Shown: positions 32,859 through 42,339, counted from the first letter of the stretch. The stretch is 64,000 nt of DNA from Paenibacillaceae bacterium (GCA_004134985.1 REGQ01000007.1:62001-126000); one strand, 5' to 3'. Numbers and translations are program-made. Notes: a model not told the origin generated them from the letters alone.

Positions 32859-34397
32859 TTATTGATTATTGCGTGCGGCAAACGCTTCGTTCATTTCATC
32901 AATCACATTCATATACGCTTTATCCGCTTTAAGATTGTTGACATACGTGTCCCATGCCTCGATCGGCTCTTGTCCCATAATGATTTTCGTTTTGAGATCA
33001 TTCATTTTTTTCGTGTAGTCCGGTCCGAGTTTCAGCCAGCTTTCCGAGATCAGGCCTACGCTTGGGTCATCAACCGAATGGGATTGACGCTCATCGACAA
33101 TCGCTTTGTTGCGCTCGAACAGTTCCTTTGGCATGCCGGTGCGGTAAGCCCAGAGATACTCGTCGAATCTTTCGAAAATTTTCCCGAATGAGCTTTGGGA
33201 GACGCTATCCTTGAAAGCCTGATCGGTAGCGACTTTGAATCCCTCTTCGTCAATCGTATAATGAATACCCTCTATGCCGAAGCATGCCAGTGCGAAACCT
33301 TCTTCGGAAGCGCCGTAGTCCATTAACTCCAAAATCTTCTTCACTTTGTCCTCAGGTACCGATTTAGGAATCAGAAACACGCCGTTGAAGCCGGGGGAAG
33401 AGGGCGCGTAAGTGCCGGCTTCGGATTCCAAGTAGCTGAGCGGCAGGAAATCGGCTTCCGGATTCGTCTTGATCAGCTCTGCTTGCACACGCCAGATTGC
33501 TTCAATCGTATTCGGATACATGCCGACGCGGCCGCTTTTGGCCAGATCCTCGGATTGTGTCTCTTTCATAATGGCATAGTCGGCCGGCATGAATCCTGCG
33601 TCGTACACTTTGTTCAGCCACAATAAAGCTTCTCTTGTGCCTGGCTCGAAGGTCGTGTCAATCAGCCCGCCGTCCACTTCTTTCCACTTCCCGTTGCTAT
33701 TGTTCAGTACGCCCTCGGCCCAGCCGAGATCATTGCGGGGCAGAAGCGGAATGGTATCCTTTACCCCATTGCCATCAGGGTCCTGCTCAGCAAAGGCTTC
33801 CATAACTGTGTACAGATCATCCAGTGTTTTGGGAACTTCCAACTGCAGCTTATCGAGCCAGTCTTTGCGCACAATCGGCATCCACGGGCCGCCATGCAGC
33901 GGACGTACCGATGGAATGACAACATTTTTGCCGTCAATTTTCGTCTTTTCCCATACAGATTCCGGATACTCCATTAAATGAGGATAGTCCTTCAGGAACG
34001 GCGTCAAATCCCAGAACGCACCTTGCTTGACCATCTGCCTCATCAGCGAGCTGTTGAAATCAAGCACCTTGACCAGATCCGGCATTTCGCCGGAGGCGAG
34101 AATCAGATTCACTTTATCGCCATAGCTGTTCGGCGAGGTCCACATAATATTCAACTTGGTGTTCGTTTTTTTCTCGAATTCCTTCAGCACCGGATTATCA
34201 GGCCCCGGGGCCTCCGGCGTATTGAATTCGGTCATTATGCTGATGGCAACCGTGCTTTCTGCATTGCCGCCAGCGTTTCCTTCGGTGCCGGGTTGACCTG
34301 TCGCAGGCGCAGGGCTTGAAGAGCAAGCCGAGAGTACGGAGAATGCGAGCAGGGCAGTGCCTGCGGTTTTAGCGAATTTGGTGAGCAAGCTGTTCAT
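32859..34397 (-). CDS. Extracellular solute-binding lipoprotein, LplA/YtcQ type
   Basis: A 512-residue lipoprotein: signal LLAFSVLSACSS with lipidated Cys near residue 25, a Gly/Ala/Asn-rich linker, then a large periplasmic-binding fold typical of Paenibacillus LplA-like receptors (KFEKKTNTKLNIMW-type start; MPDLVKVLDFNSSLM; EAFAEQDPDGNGVKDTIPL with an EF-hand-like calcium loop DPDGNGVKD). GGGAGG precedes the ATG. It is the last gene of the AraC-lplB-lplC-lplA operon. It probably binds an oligosaccharide; which one is unknown. Confidence 0.88.
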   Translation of the reverse strand: MNSLLTKFAKTAGTALLAFSVLSACSSSPAPATGQPGTEGNAGGNAESTVAISIMTEFNTPEAPGPDNPVLKEFEKKTNTKLNIMWTSPNSYGDKVNLILASGEMPDLVKVLDFNSSLMRQMVKQGAFWDLTPFLKDYPHLMEYPESVWEKTKIDGKNVVIPSVRPLHGGPWMPIVRKDWLDKLQLEVPKTLDDLYTVMEAFAEQDPDGNGVKDTIPLLPRNDLGWAEGVLNNSNGKWKEVDGGLIDTTFEPGTREALLWLNKVYDAGFMPADYAIMKETQSEDLAKSGRVGMYPNTIEAIWRVQAELIKTNPEADFLPLSYLESEAGTYAPSSPGFNGVFLIPKSVPEDKVKKILELMDYGASEEGFALACFGIEGIHYTIDEEGFKVATDQAFKDSVSQSSFGKIFERFDEYLWAYRTGMPKELFERNKAIVDERQSHSVDDPSVGLISESWLKLGPDYTKKMNDLKTKIIMGQEPIEAWDTYVNNLKADKAYMNVIDEMNEAFAARNNQ

Positions 34398-34528
34398 CTG
34401 AATAGATCCTCCCTTTGAATAACGTGATTATGACTTTATCTGTTTTGGATAATCATGTCTGCCTGAGCGGCAATCAGAATTGCCGAAAGTCACCCCCTTT
34501 TAAAATGCCAATTTAGTTTGGACCGGAT

Positions 34529-35401
34529 TTATTCTTTGATTGAGCCGAGCATGACCCCTTTGGCAAAATGCTTCTGGAGCATCGGGTAAATTAACAAGAT
34601 CGGCACTGTAGCAACAACGACTGCCGCCATTTTCAACGTTTGGGCAGGCAGCTGCTGCTCGCTCATTAATTCTGCTGCCCCTGAACCGGATGAGGAGGTC
34701 GAGGAGTCGATTAAAATATTTTGCAGCAATATTTGCAGCGGCCACTTGGTTGATTCATTGATATACAGCACGGCGTTAAAATACGTGTTCCAATATCCCA
34801 CTGCATAGAACAATCCGAATGCTGCCATCGCCGGCAGAGAGAGCGGCAATATGATGCGGAAGAAAATTTTAAAATCGTTGTAGCCATCCACCATCGCAGC
34901 CTCTTCCAGGCTTGGCGGGATGCTGTCGAAAAAGCTCTTCATTAGAAATACATACCATCCGCTGCTTAATGCCGGAAGAATGAGCGACCACAGATTGTTG
35001 ATCAGGTTCAAATCGCGAACGAGAATGTAATGCGGAATGATGCCCGGGCTGAACAGCATGGTGAACAGCACCATCAGCATCAGCGGTTTGCGTATTCGCA
35101 GCCGCTTGCGGGATAGCCCGTAAGCCAGTGAGGCGGTCACCATCAAACTTAATGCGGTGCCGACCGTTGCCAGGAAGGTGCTGACACCCGTCGCTCTTAA
35201 ATAAGAGGATGCGGATAAGATGTACTTGTACGACATGAGCGACCACTTCTCCGGGAACAGGACGAAGCCTTGCTTCGCGATATATTCCGCGGGATCGGTG
35301 AAGGATACGATGAACACGTAATACAGCGGGAACAACGTGACTGCGCCAATGACGGCGAGCAGCGACCCGTTAATTAATCCGAATATTCTGCCTTCTTTCA
35401 T
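34529..35401 (-). CDS. Carbohydrate ABC transporter permease, LplC/YtcP type
   Basis: A 290-residue membrane protein of the MalG group with six hydrophobic segments. The EAA loop is SFFDSIPPSLEEAAMVDGYNDFKIFFRIILPLSLPAM, and the C-terminus (KHFAKGVMLGSIKE) is the usual FxxGxxxGxxK ending. Its ATG directly abuts the stop of the LplB gene; the ribosome binding site lies inside the LplB coding end. It pairs with LplB. No ATPase gene is present here, so a shared MsmX-type ATPase elsewhere would be needed. Confidence 0.9.
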   Translation of the reverse strand: MKEGRIFGLINGSLLAVIGAVTLFPLYYVFIVSFTDPAEYIAKQGFVLFPEKWSLMSYKYILSASSYLRATGVSTFLATVGTALSLMVTASLAYGLSRKRLRIRKPLMLMVLFTMLFSPGIIPHYILVRDLNLINNLWSLILPALSSGWYVFLMKSFFDSIPPSLEEAAMVDGYNDFKIFFRIILPLSLPAMAAFGLFYAVGYWNTYFNAVLYINESTKWPLQILLQNILIDSSTSSSGSGAAELMSEQQLPAQTLKMAAVVVATVPILLIYPMLQKHFAKGVMLGSIKE

Positions 35402-36307
35402 CTAGTAGAGTCCCTCCTCGCCGTAGCGTTTGGCCAGCTTGTTGGCCCCAATGACCATAATCAGCCCGATGACGGATTTGAACAATCCTACGGCAGTGCT
35501 GTAGCTGAACTGTCCTTGCTGGATACCATTGCGGTACACATAGGTTTCGAATACGTCGGCTACATCGGATACCGCGCTGTTCATCATTAGAAACACCTGC
35601 TCGAAGCCTACATCCATAATGCTGCCGAGCCGCAAAATAAGCAGCGTAACCATCACATGTCGAATGCCAGGCAGTGTCACATGCCAGATTTGGCGAAGGC
35701 GTCCGGCGCCATCCATTCTGGCGGCCTCATGGAGCTGAGGGTCGACGCCAGCCATGGCTGCCAGAAAAATAATGGTGCCCCACCCGGTTTCTTTCCAGAT
35801 GCTTTGCACCGTCAGCAGCTGCCAGAACACGCTTGGATTGGTTAGAAAGTCGAACGGCTGCAGCCCGAGTTGAACGAGCAGCATATTGATAATTCCGCCG
35901 CTCTGCGAGAGCAAGAGAAAGGAAATTCCCGAGATGATGACCCATGACAGAAAATGCGGCAGGTAAACGACCGATTGAATCACTCTTTTATAGCGTTCGA
36001 CTCTGAGCTCATTAAGCATGAGCGCCAAAATAATCGGCATCGGGAAATAAAAGACAATATTCATCAGGCTGATCATCATCGTATTGCGAAATAAAATGAA
36101 GAAATCCGGGTTGTTAAACAGGGTAATAAAATGCTCCAGGCCGACCCACGGACTTTTCCAGACCCCCATATAAGGGGAGTAGTCCTGGAATGAAATAACG
36201 ATGCCCCACATGGGCACATACTTGAAAATAATAAAGTATAAAACTCCGGGAAGGATCAGCAAGTACAAAAACAGATCCTTGTGCAGACCGGATAGCCCCT
36301 TGATCAT
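35402..36307 (-). CDS. Carbohydrate ABC transporter permease, LplB type
   Basis: A 301-residue MalF-like permease with six hydrophobic segments. The start YLLILPGVLYFIIFKYVPMWGIVISFQDYSPY is diagnostic of LplB proteins, and the EAA loop is GVDPQLHEAARMDGAGRLRQIWHVTLPGI. AGGAGG precedes the ATG. It lies 16 nt downstream of the membrane AraC regulator, the usual Paenibacillus order, and is directly followed by the LplC gene. Confidence 0.9.
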   Translation of the reverse strand: MIKGLSGLHKDLFLYLLILPGVLYFIIFKYVPMWGIVISFQDYSPYMGVWKSPWVGLEHFITLFNNPDFFILFRNTMMISLMNIVFYFPMPIILALMLNELRVERYKRVIQSVVYLPHFLSWVIISGISFLLLSQSGGIINMLLVQLGLQPFDFLTNPSVFWQLLTVQSIWKETGWGTIIFLAAMAGVDPQLHEAARMDGAGRLRQIWHVTLPGIRHVMVTLLILRLGSIMDVGFEQVFLMMNSAVSDVADVFETYVYRNGIQQGQFSYSTAVGLFKSVIGLIMVIGANKLAKRYGEEGLY

Positions 36308-36323
36308 GATGTTCCTCCTAAAC

Positions 36324-38666
36324 TCAACTGCCGTCAGTATGCTTTTCGCGGAATTGCCCCGGCGTCATACCTTCGTGCTTTTTGAAAATCCGATTATAGT
36401 AGGTCGGTCGGTAACCAACCTGTTCAGCGATATCGTTAATTTTGATACTCGTGCTGACAAGCAGCTCCTTGGACTTCTCCAGACGCAAGCGGGTCAAATA
36501 ATCGATGAAATTGACGCCAACAACTTGTCTGAAGCCGACACTCAGCTTCTGCGGGTAGGTGCCAAACCGGTCCGCGCACATTTCCAGCGAAATATCCTGC
36601 ATATAGTTTTCCTGCAGCATGACGATGACTTTGTCAATAATCTGTTTCGTTTTCAAATCTTTAATCGACTGCATTTCCCGGATCGCCGGGGAGATGATGG
36701 TGGATTGGAACCAGGATAGCATGGCAGCAGGCTCCCGAATGTGAAGCAATTGATCGAACAGATTGGCGCCATGGTAAATATGCTGGAGATTGCAGCCGAT
36801 CTGCAGCATGGCAAACTGGACATTGCCGAGCAATTGCAGCATGCCTTGCTGAATGGCAAACTCCTTGGTGGAATTCGTCTGCAGCGCGATCATAAATTGT
36901 TCTACCTGCTCCAAGGCCTGTTCTTCTGCCCCCATCTGGATCGATTGAATCAATATCTTTTCTGTAATAAATGGGTACGGAGTCGAATGTTCCCCTCTTA
37001 GCACGATATCCTCCGAGTCAATAATGGCATTGTCCACTTCAATATCCCGATAACGAATGGCATGGCGAGTATCTTCCAGGATGGAAGGAATATGCTTGAG
37101 ATAAGGCGTAATTCGGCTCAGGCCTACCACAACCTGCAGTTTCAAAAACGATTGCAATGGCGAGATGAACGTACCCGCCAGCTCGAACAGCCCAGCTTTG
37201 ATCTTCTCATTCGTCTGGCCATTGGAAGATACGAGCAGAACGCCAATCGTCAGATCCTGAAAGTTGATGACGGGTGCTTGCAATGATTGCTGCTGCAGTA
37301 TTTCATCGATAATATTCGCTGCTGCAAAGGTAATCAGCTGTTCATCCCCTTTGGCAAGGTTCGAATAATGATTTGTAAACCCATACAATTGAATGAGCAG
37401 CATAGAAAACTGCTGATTTTCTGTCTGAATATCATATTGCTTGAATTGCTCGCTAATTTGCTGTTCGGAGAGCGAGTTCAGATGTCCCTGGACAAGCTGC
37501 AGCAGAAACCCTTCCCGCAATGCAGGCGTAGCTTGCTGTAATTTAGACTGCAGATTGGTTCGTTCGCCGATCAGATAGTTCCAGCGTGACTCAATAAAAT
37601 GAACTTCGCTTTTTTTCTGTTCACCCTTGCTTTTGTGATCGTATCCAAAGATACGGGTCAAATGCTGCAGCGGTCTGTACAGTTGTTTGGAAGCCAGCCA
37701 TGACAAAACAAACGCCATAATTAGACCGAACAAAATCGCGATTAACGGAATTCGCAGGAGATGCTCGACCGGTTTAATCAAATGCGACAGGGGCGCAGCA
37801 GATACGTACAGCCACCCCGTGTTTTTCAAATGATCATAAGTAACGATGTACACGCCTGTTTCAGACGTGTAGGAAAACGTCCCTGATTGCTGCCCCGTTT
37901 GCAGCACAGCGCTGCGGATTTCATCATGCAGCAAGCGGCTTTCCGGCATGCTGCGCGGATCATTGGTGACCAGATAGGCATCCTCTTTATCCAATATAAA
38001 AGCGGCGCCCTGTTCCGGCGGACTCAGAACTTGCAGCATCGACATCAGTTCTTCCTTGTTCAGGTCTACAATGAGCGCCCCGAATGAGGGTTCCATTGTG
38101 ACGGGAACCTTCTGAATGAGCGAGAGTGGAAAAGCTTGCTTCGCTGAACTTGCTGCCGTCCCTGCGCTTGCAGGCAGACGATCCGCCCAGAAAATAAATT
38201 GCTGCTGTTCCAGCAAGGACAAGTAACGCTCTTGCAATTGTCCATCTTCAACTGGACGGCTGCCGTTCTCCCCATCAATAAGCAGTAACGTATCCTGATT
38301 AAGCAGCAGTGATACTTGATCGATCAAGGGGTCCGAGCTTTTCATTACGATCAGCTGATTAAATAAGTCGAGTGTGAAGCGAACGTCTATGCCAATCGTA
38401 TGATTTTTGTCCAGATCAATTAAAAACGGGTGATAGGCCCACTGATTGACGGTTAGCTTAAGGCGGGCTAGCTGTGCATCCATCCTTTCTGCGACTTGCG
38501 CATATTGAAGTCTTTGTGTTCGTCCAACTTCACGCTCGATTTCACGAATTCCTGTGTAGTAGGTCAGCATGGCCAACAGTGTTACCGGTATACTGGAGAT
38601 GAGCAAAGTGATAATCAAGCTTTTGTGGAAGAAGCTTACTTTATTAAAGAGTCCGCGAATCCTCAT
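36324..38666 (-). CDS. Membrane-bound AraC-family regulator (YesS-like)
   Basis: A 780-residue sensor-regulator: a transmembrane helix near 14-38, an extracellular Cache-like domain (about 40-300), a second helix near 305-328, a cytoplasmic region, and a C-terminal AraC helix-turn-helix (about 680-775; ISLEMCADRFGTYPQKLSVGFRQVVG and KINDIAEQVGYRPTYYNRIFKKHEGMTPGQFREK). Such proteins sense extracellular sugar or sugar-bound receptor and activate the adjacent LplABC genes, which lie immediately downstream. A consensus-spaced promoter precedes it (TTGTCT-17-TATAGT). Confidence 0.88.
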   Translation of the reverse strand: MRIRGLFNKVSFFHKSLIITLLISSIPVTLLAMLTYYTGIREIEREVGRTQRLQYAQVAERMDAQLARLKLTVNQWAYHPFLIDLDKNHTIGIDVRFTLDLFNQLIVMKSSDPLIDQVSLLLNQDTLLLIDGENGSRPVEDGQLQERYLSLLEQQQFIFWADRLPASAGTAASSAKQAFPLSLIQKVPVTMEPSFGALIVDLNKEELMSMLQVLSPPEQGAAFILDKEDAYLVTNDPRSMPESRLLHDEIRSAVLQTGQQSGTFSYTSETGVYIVTYDHLKNTGWLYVSAAPLSHLIKPVEHLLRIPLIAILFGLIMAFVLSWLASKQLYRPLQHLTRIFGYDHKSKGEQKKSEVHFIESRWNYLIGERTNLQSKLQQATPALREGFLLQLVQGHLNSLSEQQISEQFKQYDIQTENQQFSMLLIQLYGFTNHYSNLAKGDEQLITFAAANIIDEILQQQSLQAPVINFQDLTIGVLLVSSNGQTNEKIKAGLFELAGTFISPLQSFLKLQVVVGLSRITPYLKHIPSILEDTRHAIRYRDIEVDNAIIDSEDIVLRGEHSTPYPFITEKILIQSIQMGAEEQALEQVEQFMIALQTNSTKEFAIQQGMLQLLGNVQFAMLQIGCNLQHIYHGANLFDQLLHIREPAAMLSWFQSTIISPAIREMQSIKDLKTKQIIDKVIVMLQENYMQDISLEMCADRFGTYPQKLSVGFRQVVGVNFIDYLTRLRLEKSKELLVSTSIKINDIAEQVGYRPTYYNRIFKKHEGMTPGQFREKHTDGS

Positions 38667-38702
38667 TTTCCATGTACCCTTTCCTCCATCTGCTTACGAC
38701 TC

Positions 38703-38731
38703 ACTATACGAGCGGGTTTGCTTGCAGACAA
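38703..38731 (-). promoter_or_regulatory. Sigma-A promoter of the YesS-like/LplABC operon
   Basis: On the minus strand TTGTCT (38731-38726), 17 bp, TATAGT (38708-38703), about 37 bp before the start codon. Confidence 0.6.
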
Positions 38732-38788
38732 TTGGATTTTTTTATTTTAGCGTGTTAGAGCGATTGGACATTTTTATTAAATAGCATT

Positions 38789-38806
38789 GCACTTTTTAAA
38801 AAGTGC
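38789..38806. promoter_or_regulatory. Perfect 18-bp palindrome in the divergent intergenic region
   Basis: GCACTTTTTAAAAAGTGC is self-complementary, extended by TTGC and a near match GCAA. It lies between the divergent YesS-like and UbiA-family genes (38667-39036). With no loop it is a better candidate for a dimeric repressor site than for a terminator. Nearby 38860-38880 holds overlapping TGATCA/TGATC motifs. Confidence 0.4.
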
Positions 38807-38971
38807 AGCAATATAGGGGTGTAAGCCGTCATTTCACAAAAAACACCGCATTCCTCTGATCAAGTGATCGACTGATCATCTGGAAGGGATGCAGCAAGAA
38901 ATAGGGTACCACATGTAATCAATTATGCAATAGTGTGAATAATGGTAGATAAGCAGGGAACGAGGGGACAC

Positions 38972-39000
38972 TTGTGCAGACAATTCTTCCCTGATATGAT
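38972..39000 (+). promoter_or_regulatory. Possible promoter of the UbiA-family operon
   Basis: TTGTGC (38972-38977), 17 bp, TATGAT (38995-39000), about 37 bp before the TTG start at 39037. Confidence 0.45.
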
Positions 39001-39036
39001 TAGTTCGTCTGTATTCGCAAGGAGGGTTAAGAAACA

Positions 39037-39939
39037 TTGCACGAGAAGAAGTTAGAAACGTTGCACGATAAGAATGTGGTTACACTGCTGCTTGCTCAGC
39101 TCCGTCCCAAGCAATGGACCAAAAATTTGCTGGTGTTTGCAGCGCTGCTTTTTTCATTTGAGAAAATAAATCCGGTCACGATAGGCAACTCGATCGCCGG
39201 CTTTCTGCTGTTCAGTTTTGTTGCTGGCTGTGTCTATATTATTAATGATTATGCGGATCGCGAGGCGGATCGCCACCATCCGGTCAAACGCAACCGGCCG
39301 ATGGCCTCGGGCGCGCTGAATCCTGCTGTGGCGCTTGGGTTCGGCAGTTTTCTGCTGCTTGGCTCCCTGATCGCCGCCTATTTTCTGAATCCGTTGTTTA
39401 CGGTGCTGCTGGCAGGCTACTTTATACTGAATGTATCCTACTCTTTGAAACTCAAGCATATTGTGCTAATAGATATTATGGTCATTGCCACCGGTTTCGT
39501 CCTGCGGGCCATCGCCGGGGGGCTGGTCATCCATGTCCCGTTTACACCTTGGTTTCTGCTCTGTACGATGCTGCTCTCACTGTTTCTTGCGATCGGCAAG
39601 CGCAGGCATGAGCTCACCTTGCTGACGGGGGATGAGCAGGGGAACCATCGGGAAGTGCTGAACTTTTACTCTCTTCCGCTGCTTGATCAGATGACGAGCA
39701 TCGTTACGACAGCGACAATTATCAGCTATTCACTGTTCACCTTTACCTCAGGCCGCACAATTCATCTGATGTGGACGATTCCGTTTGTCATTTACGGGAT
39801 TTTCCGCTACTTGTACTTGATCCATATCGAGCGCAAGGGAGGCGCCCCGGACCGGGTGCTGCTGGAGGACAAGCCGATTCTGATCACGGTGCTGCTGTAC
39901 GTAGTTAGCGTCATCATTATTTTGGCGGTGTTTGAATAA
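39037..39939 (+). CDS. UbiA-family prenyltransferase, decaprenyl-phosphate phosphoribosyltransferase type
   Basis: A 300-residue membrane enzyme with about eight helices. INDYADREADRHHPVKRNRPMASG matches the Asp-rich motif of the DPPR synthase branch (mycobacterial Rv3806c type) rather than the menaquinone or heme branches. The second motif region is SYSLKLKHIVLIDIMVIATGFVLRAIAGG. Family members join phosphoribosyl pyrophosphate to a polyprenyl phosphate. The start is TTG with AAGGAGGG about ten bases upstream. It heads a four-gene operon with two small membrane proteins and a polytopic membrane protein. Confidence 0.85.
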   Translation: MHEKKLETLHDKNVVTLLLAQLRPKQWTKNLLVFAALLFSFEKINPVTIGNSIAGFLLFSFVAGCVYIINDYADREADRHHPVKRNRPMASGALNPAVALGFGSFLLLGSLIAAYFLNPLFTVLLAGYFILNVSYSLKLKHIVLIDIMVIATGFVLRAIAGGLVIHVPFTPWFLLCTMLLSLFLAIGKRRHELTLLTGDEQGNHREVLNFYSLPLLDQMTSIVTTATIISYSLFTFTSGRTIHLMWTIPFVIYGIFRYLYLIHIERKGGAPDRVLLEDKPILITVLLYVVSVIIILAVFE

Positions 39940-40025
39940 TTGTCCGCAGAACAAGCAAACATGCGGTAGGCGCATGCATGTGTATTAGCGAGTGATGCAG
40001 GCGAGCTGGAATGGGGGAAGCAGCA

Positions 40026-40355
40026 ATGAAGGTGTTGGACAATCAGCACAGCGGCAAGCTGCTTATGGTGCTGGCGGCTTTTTTAACGGCAACCGGGCAG
40101 ATGTTCTGGAAGCTGGGTCATGAGAGCCCGGGCTTCTTCGCTGCAGGCTTTGTTTGTTACGGGGCAGGTGCGCTCATGATGATCCAGGGGTATGCGCGGG
40201 AGAAGCTTTCGGTGGCTTATCCTTTAATGTGTCTCAGTTACATTTTTGCACTGGCTTACGGGCAATGGCTGCTCAGTGAGCCAATTAGTATGAAAGGCGT
40301 GGCAGCTGTCGTGTTGATTATTGCAGGTGTCATTTTGACTTCCTATGACAAATAA
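40026..40355 (+). CDS. Small EamA/ArnE-like membrane protein
   Basis: A 109-residue protein with four hydrophobic helices (AAFLTATGQMFWKLGHE; FVCYGAGALMMIQGYA; YPLMCLSYIFALAYGQWLL; GVAAVVLIIAGVILTS). This is the architecture of SMR/ArnE subunits, which flip undecaprenyl-phosphate sugars. GGGGGAAG lies six bases before ATG 40026, preferred over 40011. It overlaps the following small gene by 11 nt, so they are probably a heteromeric pair. Confidence 0.8.
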   Translation: MKVLDNQHSGKLLMVLAAFLTATGQMFWKLGHESPGFFAAGFVCYGAGALMMIQGYAREKLSVAYPLMCLSYIFALAYGQWLLSEPISMKGVAAVVLIIAGVILTSYDK

Positions 40356-40665
40356 TATTTGGTTGCTGTCGCTGCTGTTGGTGATGACCTTGTGCGGTGC
40401 TTTGGGCAGTGTGTTTTTCAAATCCTATACGACCCATAAACGACGGCTGCTGTTGCTTGCCGGACTGTTTTTTTATGGGCTGGGAGCGCTGCTGAACATT
40501 TATTTGCTGCGTGAGCTGCCTTACACTATTGTGATGCCTGCCAACGCGCTGACCTTCGTGTGGACGCTGCTGCTGGCAAGGTGGATTTTTAAGGAGACAG
40601 TGGGGATTTTCAAGATTGCCGGTGTGGCATTGATCGTATCCGGTGTCATCCTGCTTGTAGGGTAG
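40345..40665 (+). CDS. Small EamA/ArnF-like membrane protein
   Basis: A 106-residue four-helix protein homologous in layout to the preceding gene (LVMTLCGALGSVFFKSY; LFFYGLGALLNIYLLRELPYTIVMP; LLLARWIFKE; GVALIVSGVILLVG). The overlapping ATG inside the previous coding end indicates coupled synthesis, as with arnE-arnF. It is likely half of a lipid-linked sugar flippase, inferred from pairing and from the UbiA-type gene upstream. Confidence 0.78.
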   Translation: MTNNIWLLSLLLVMTLCGALGSVFFKSYTTHKRRLLLLAGLFFYGLGALLNIYLLRELPYTIVMPANALTFVWTLLLARWIFKETVGIFKIAGVALIVSGVILLVG

Positions 40666-40681
40666 AGGAGGAAAAAAAAGA

Positions 40682-41983
40682 ATGTCATTTATCAACTATT
40701 TGCTGCACAACAAACGGGACAATGTGTGGGCAGTATGCCTGCTGCTTGTCCATGTTGTGCTGTATATACTTCTGAATATGCCGTTTATCGTCTATATGCA
40801 GGATGAAGCGCAGATGCTTGCGGCGTACAGTCCGTTCTACGGGGCGCCGTTCACGCTCAACCTGTTTAATTTTGATCCATCGATGTATTATGCAACCGAT
40901 GCTTCGGTCATTCATCCGCTGAAAAATTTAATAGGTTATCCGCTTAGCCAGGCAGCGCATGCCCTCGGGGGCAATTTGTTCTTTCTCGTGCTGCAATCGG
41001 TGATCAATGCGCTAAGTGTCGTATTTATTTATTATTACTTGCGCCGCAGCGGCGCCGCCACCAGTTTGGCTGCCGTATTTGCCGTATTTTTCGGCGTAAG
41101 CTCTTATAGTCTGTTCACAGCCCTGATCCCGGATTCTTATCCGTATGTTCAACTGCTGCTTATTTTTGGGACGCTGTATTTGCATTATTCACTGACGGCA
41201 AGGAAAGAGGGAGGGGCGCTGCGCATGCTGCCGACTGCGGCGCTTGCGTTCATTAATTTCGGGATGACCTCCACCAACATTGTTCCTTTTCTGACAGCAG
41301 TGCTGATCGGCACGTGGGAGAGGGTGGGCAAGACGGTGCGCCTGATTGTCAAGCTGGGGGTGTCGAGCTTGCTGATGGTTGCGGCGGCAACCGGCTTGCA
41401 GCAGCTTATCTTCCATAAATCCTGGGTCGGCAGCTGGATGCAAAGTCTTAGTGACGGAGGGTTCAGCTACGTTGCGCCATTCTCGTTCGCCCACCACTGG
41501 CAGGCGTTCTACATGCTGCTGGTCAATCCGGTGTTAACGCCGACGACAGTGATGAACGACAAGGGGCTTGTGGCGGTGGTGACGGATTTGGCTGCGCCAT
41601 ACCCATGGTTCGTCCATCTGATTGGCGGTTTGCTGGTCCTTATGGCCGTGCTGGGATTTGTGCGCGGATGGCGGTCACGTGAAGTATGGATGCTGGCAGG
41701 CTACATCGGCTTTGCCCTGGCGCTGCACATTGTTGTTGGCTTCGGACTCGGCGCGTTCCAGTATGATATGTATTTGTATGCAGGTCATTATCTGTTCGCC
41801 ATCTTCCTGCTTGCTGCCCGCTTTGCCGGACAGCTGCCAAGCTTGACGCTGCGCCGCGCGGCCGTCGTTGTAATGTTGATTTGTGTCGTTGTGACGCTGG
41901 CGAACAATTACGTAATGCATGGTGAAATGCTGGAAGGCATCAAGCAAAATTATGCGGAAATTGCGGCAGTGCAAGGAGAGTAG
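40682..41983 (+). CDS. Polytopic membrane protein, possible GT-C-type glycosyltransferase
   Basis: A 433-residue protein with about ten to eleven hydrophobic helices. An acidic pair in the first outside loop (VYMQDEAQMLAAY near 37-47) resembles the catalytic loop of GT-C enzymes that use lipid-phosphate sugars, but overall similarity to a named family is not evident to me. It starts 17 nt after the ArnF-like gene with AGAGGAGG before the ATG, and is the last gene before a strong terminator. The context suggests transfer of the flipped sugar to an acceptor outside the cell. Confidence 0.6.
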   Translation: MSFINYLLHNKRDNVWAVCLLLVHVVLYILLNMPFIVYMQDEAQMLAAYSPFYGAPFTLNLFNFDPSMYYATDASVIHPLKNLIGYPLSQAAHALGGNLFFLVLQSVINALSVVFIYYYLRRSGAATSLAAVFAVFFGVSSYSLFTALIPDSYPYVQLLLIFGTLYLHYSLTARKEGGALRMLPTAALAFINFGMTSTNIVPFLTAVLIGTWERVGKTVRLIVKLGVSSLLMVAAATGLQQLIFHKSWVGSWMQSLSDGGFSYVAPFSFAHHWQAFYMLLVNPVLTPTTVMNDKGLVAVVTDLAAPYPWFVHLIGGLLVLMAVLGFVRGWRSREVWMLAGYIGFALALHIVVGFGLGAFQYDMYLYAGHYLFAIFLLAARFAGQLPSLTLRRAAVVVMLICVVVTLANNYVMHGEMLEGIKQNYAEIAAVQGE

Positions 41984-42000
41984 AATAGGCGGAGGATTAG

Positions 42001-42049
42001 GCCCCTTTGCTTCGTAGACGATTGCTACGATGCAAGGGGGCTGTTTGTT
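42001..42049 (+). terminator. Rho-independent terminator of the UbiA-family operon
   Basis: GCCCCTTTGC-T-TCGTAG pairs with CTACGA-T-GCAAGGGGGC around a short loop and is followed by TGTTTGTT. Confidence 0.75.
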
Positions 42050-42114
42050 AGCAGTCTTCAAACCTGGTGGTTTGGCAGCGGGGCGGCGAACTAAAGGCAA
42101 AAGGGCATCTATTT

Positions 42115-42339
42115 TTAAGGCTTTGAAAAAAGCTTTTTATACTCTTTTAAGGTAAGAATTCCATTGTTTTTTGGGCCTTCTTCATAATCCTGCCCGATAA
42201 TAATAATCCAAGCACCATTTTCTTTTATAACAGGCATTTCGACTATTGCTTCATTGTCCATGGACTGTGTGTGTTGAAGTACGGTCGCTTTGTAGACATC
42301 ATTGCTGGCTTTTTCAATTTTGAGTATATCAAACTTCAA
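42115..42339 (-). pseudogene. Probable C-terminal gene fragment
   Basis: A 74-codon frame (KFDILKIEKASNDVYKATVLQHTQ, then AIVEMPVIKENGAWIIIIGQDYEE) has the alternating pattern of an NTF2-like or lipoprotein accumulation domain, but begins with a TTG lacking a ribosome binding site. The frame continues upstream without a Met start and without a complete domain, and a 113-bp element (42440-42552) lies 100 bp upstream. I read it as the tail of a truncated gene. The family is not identified. Confidence 0.4.
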
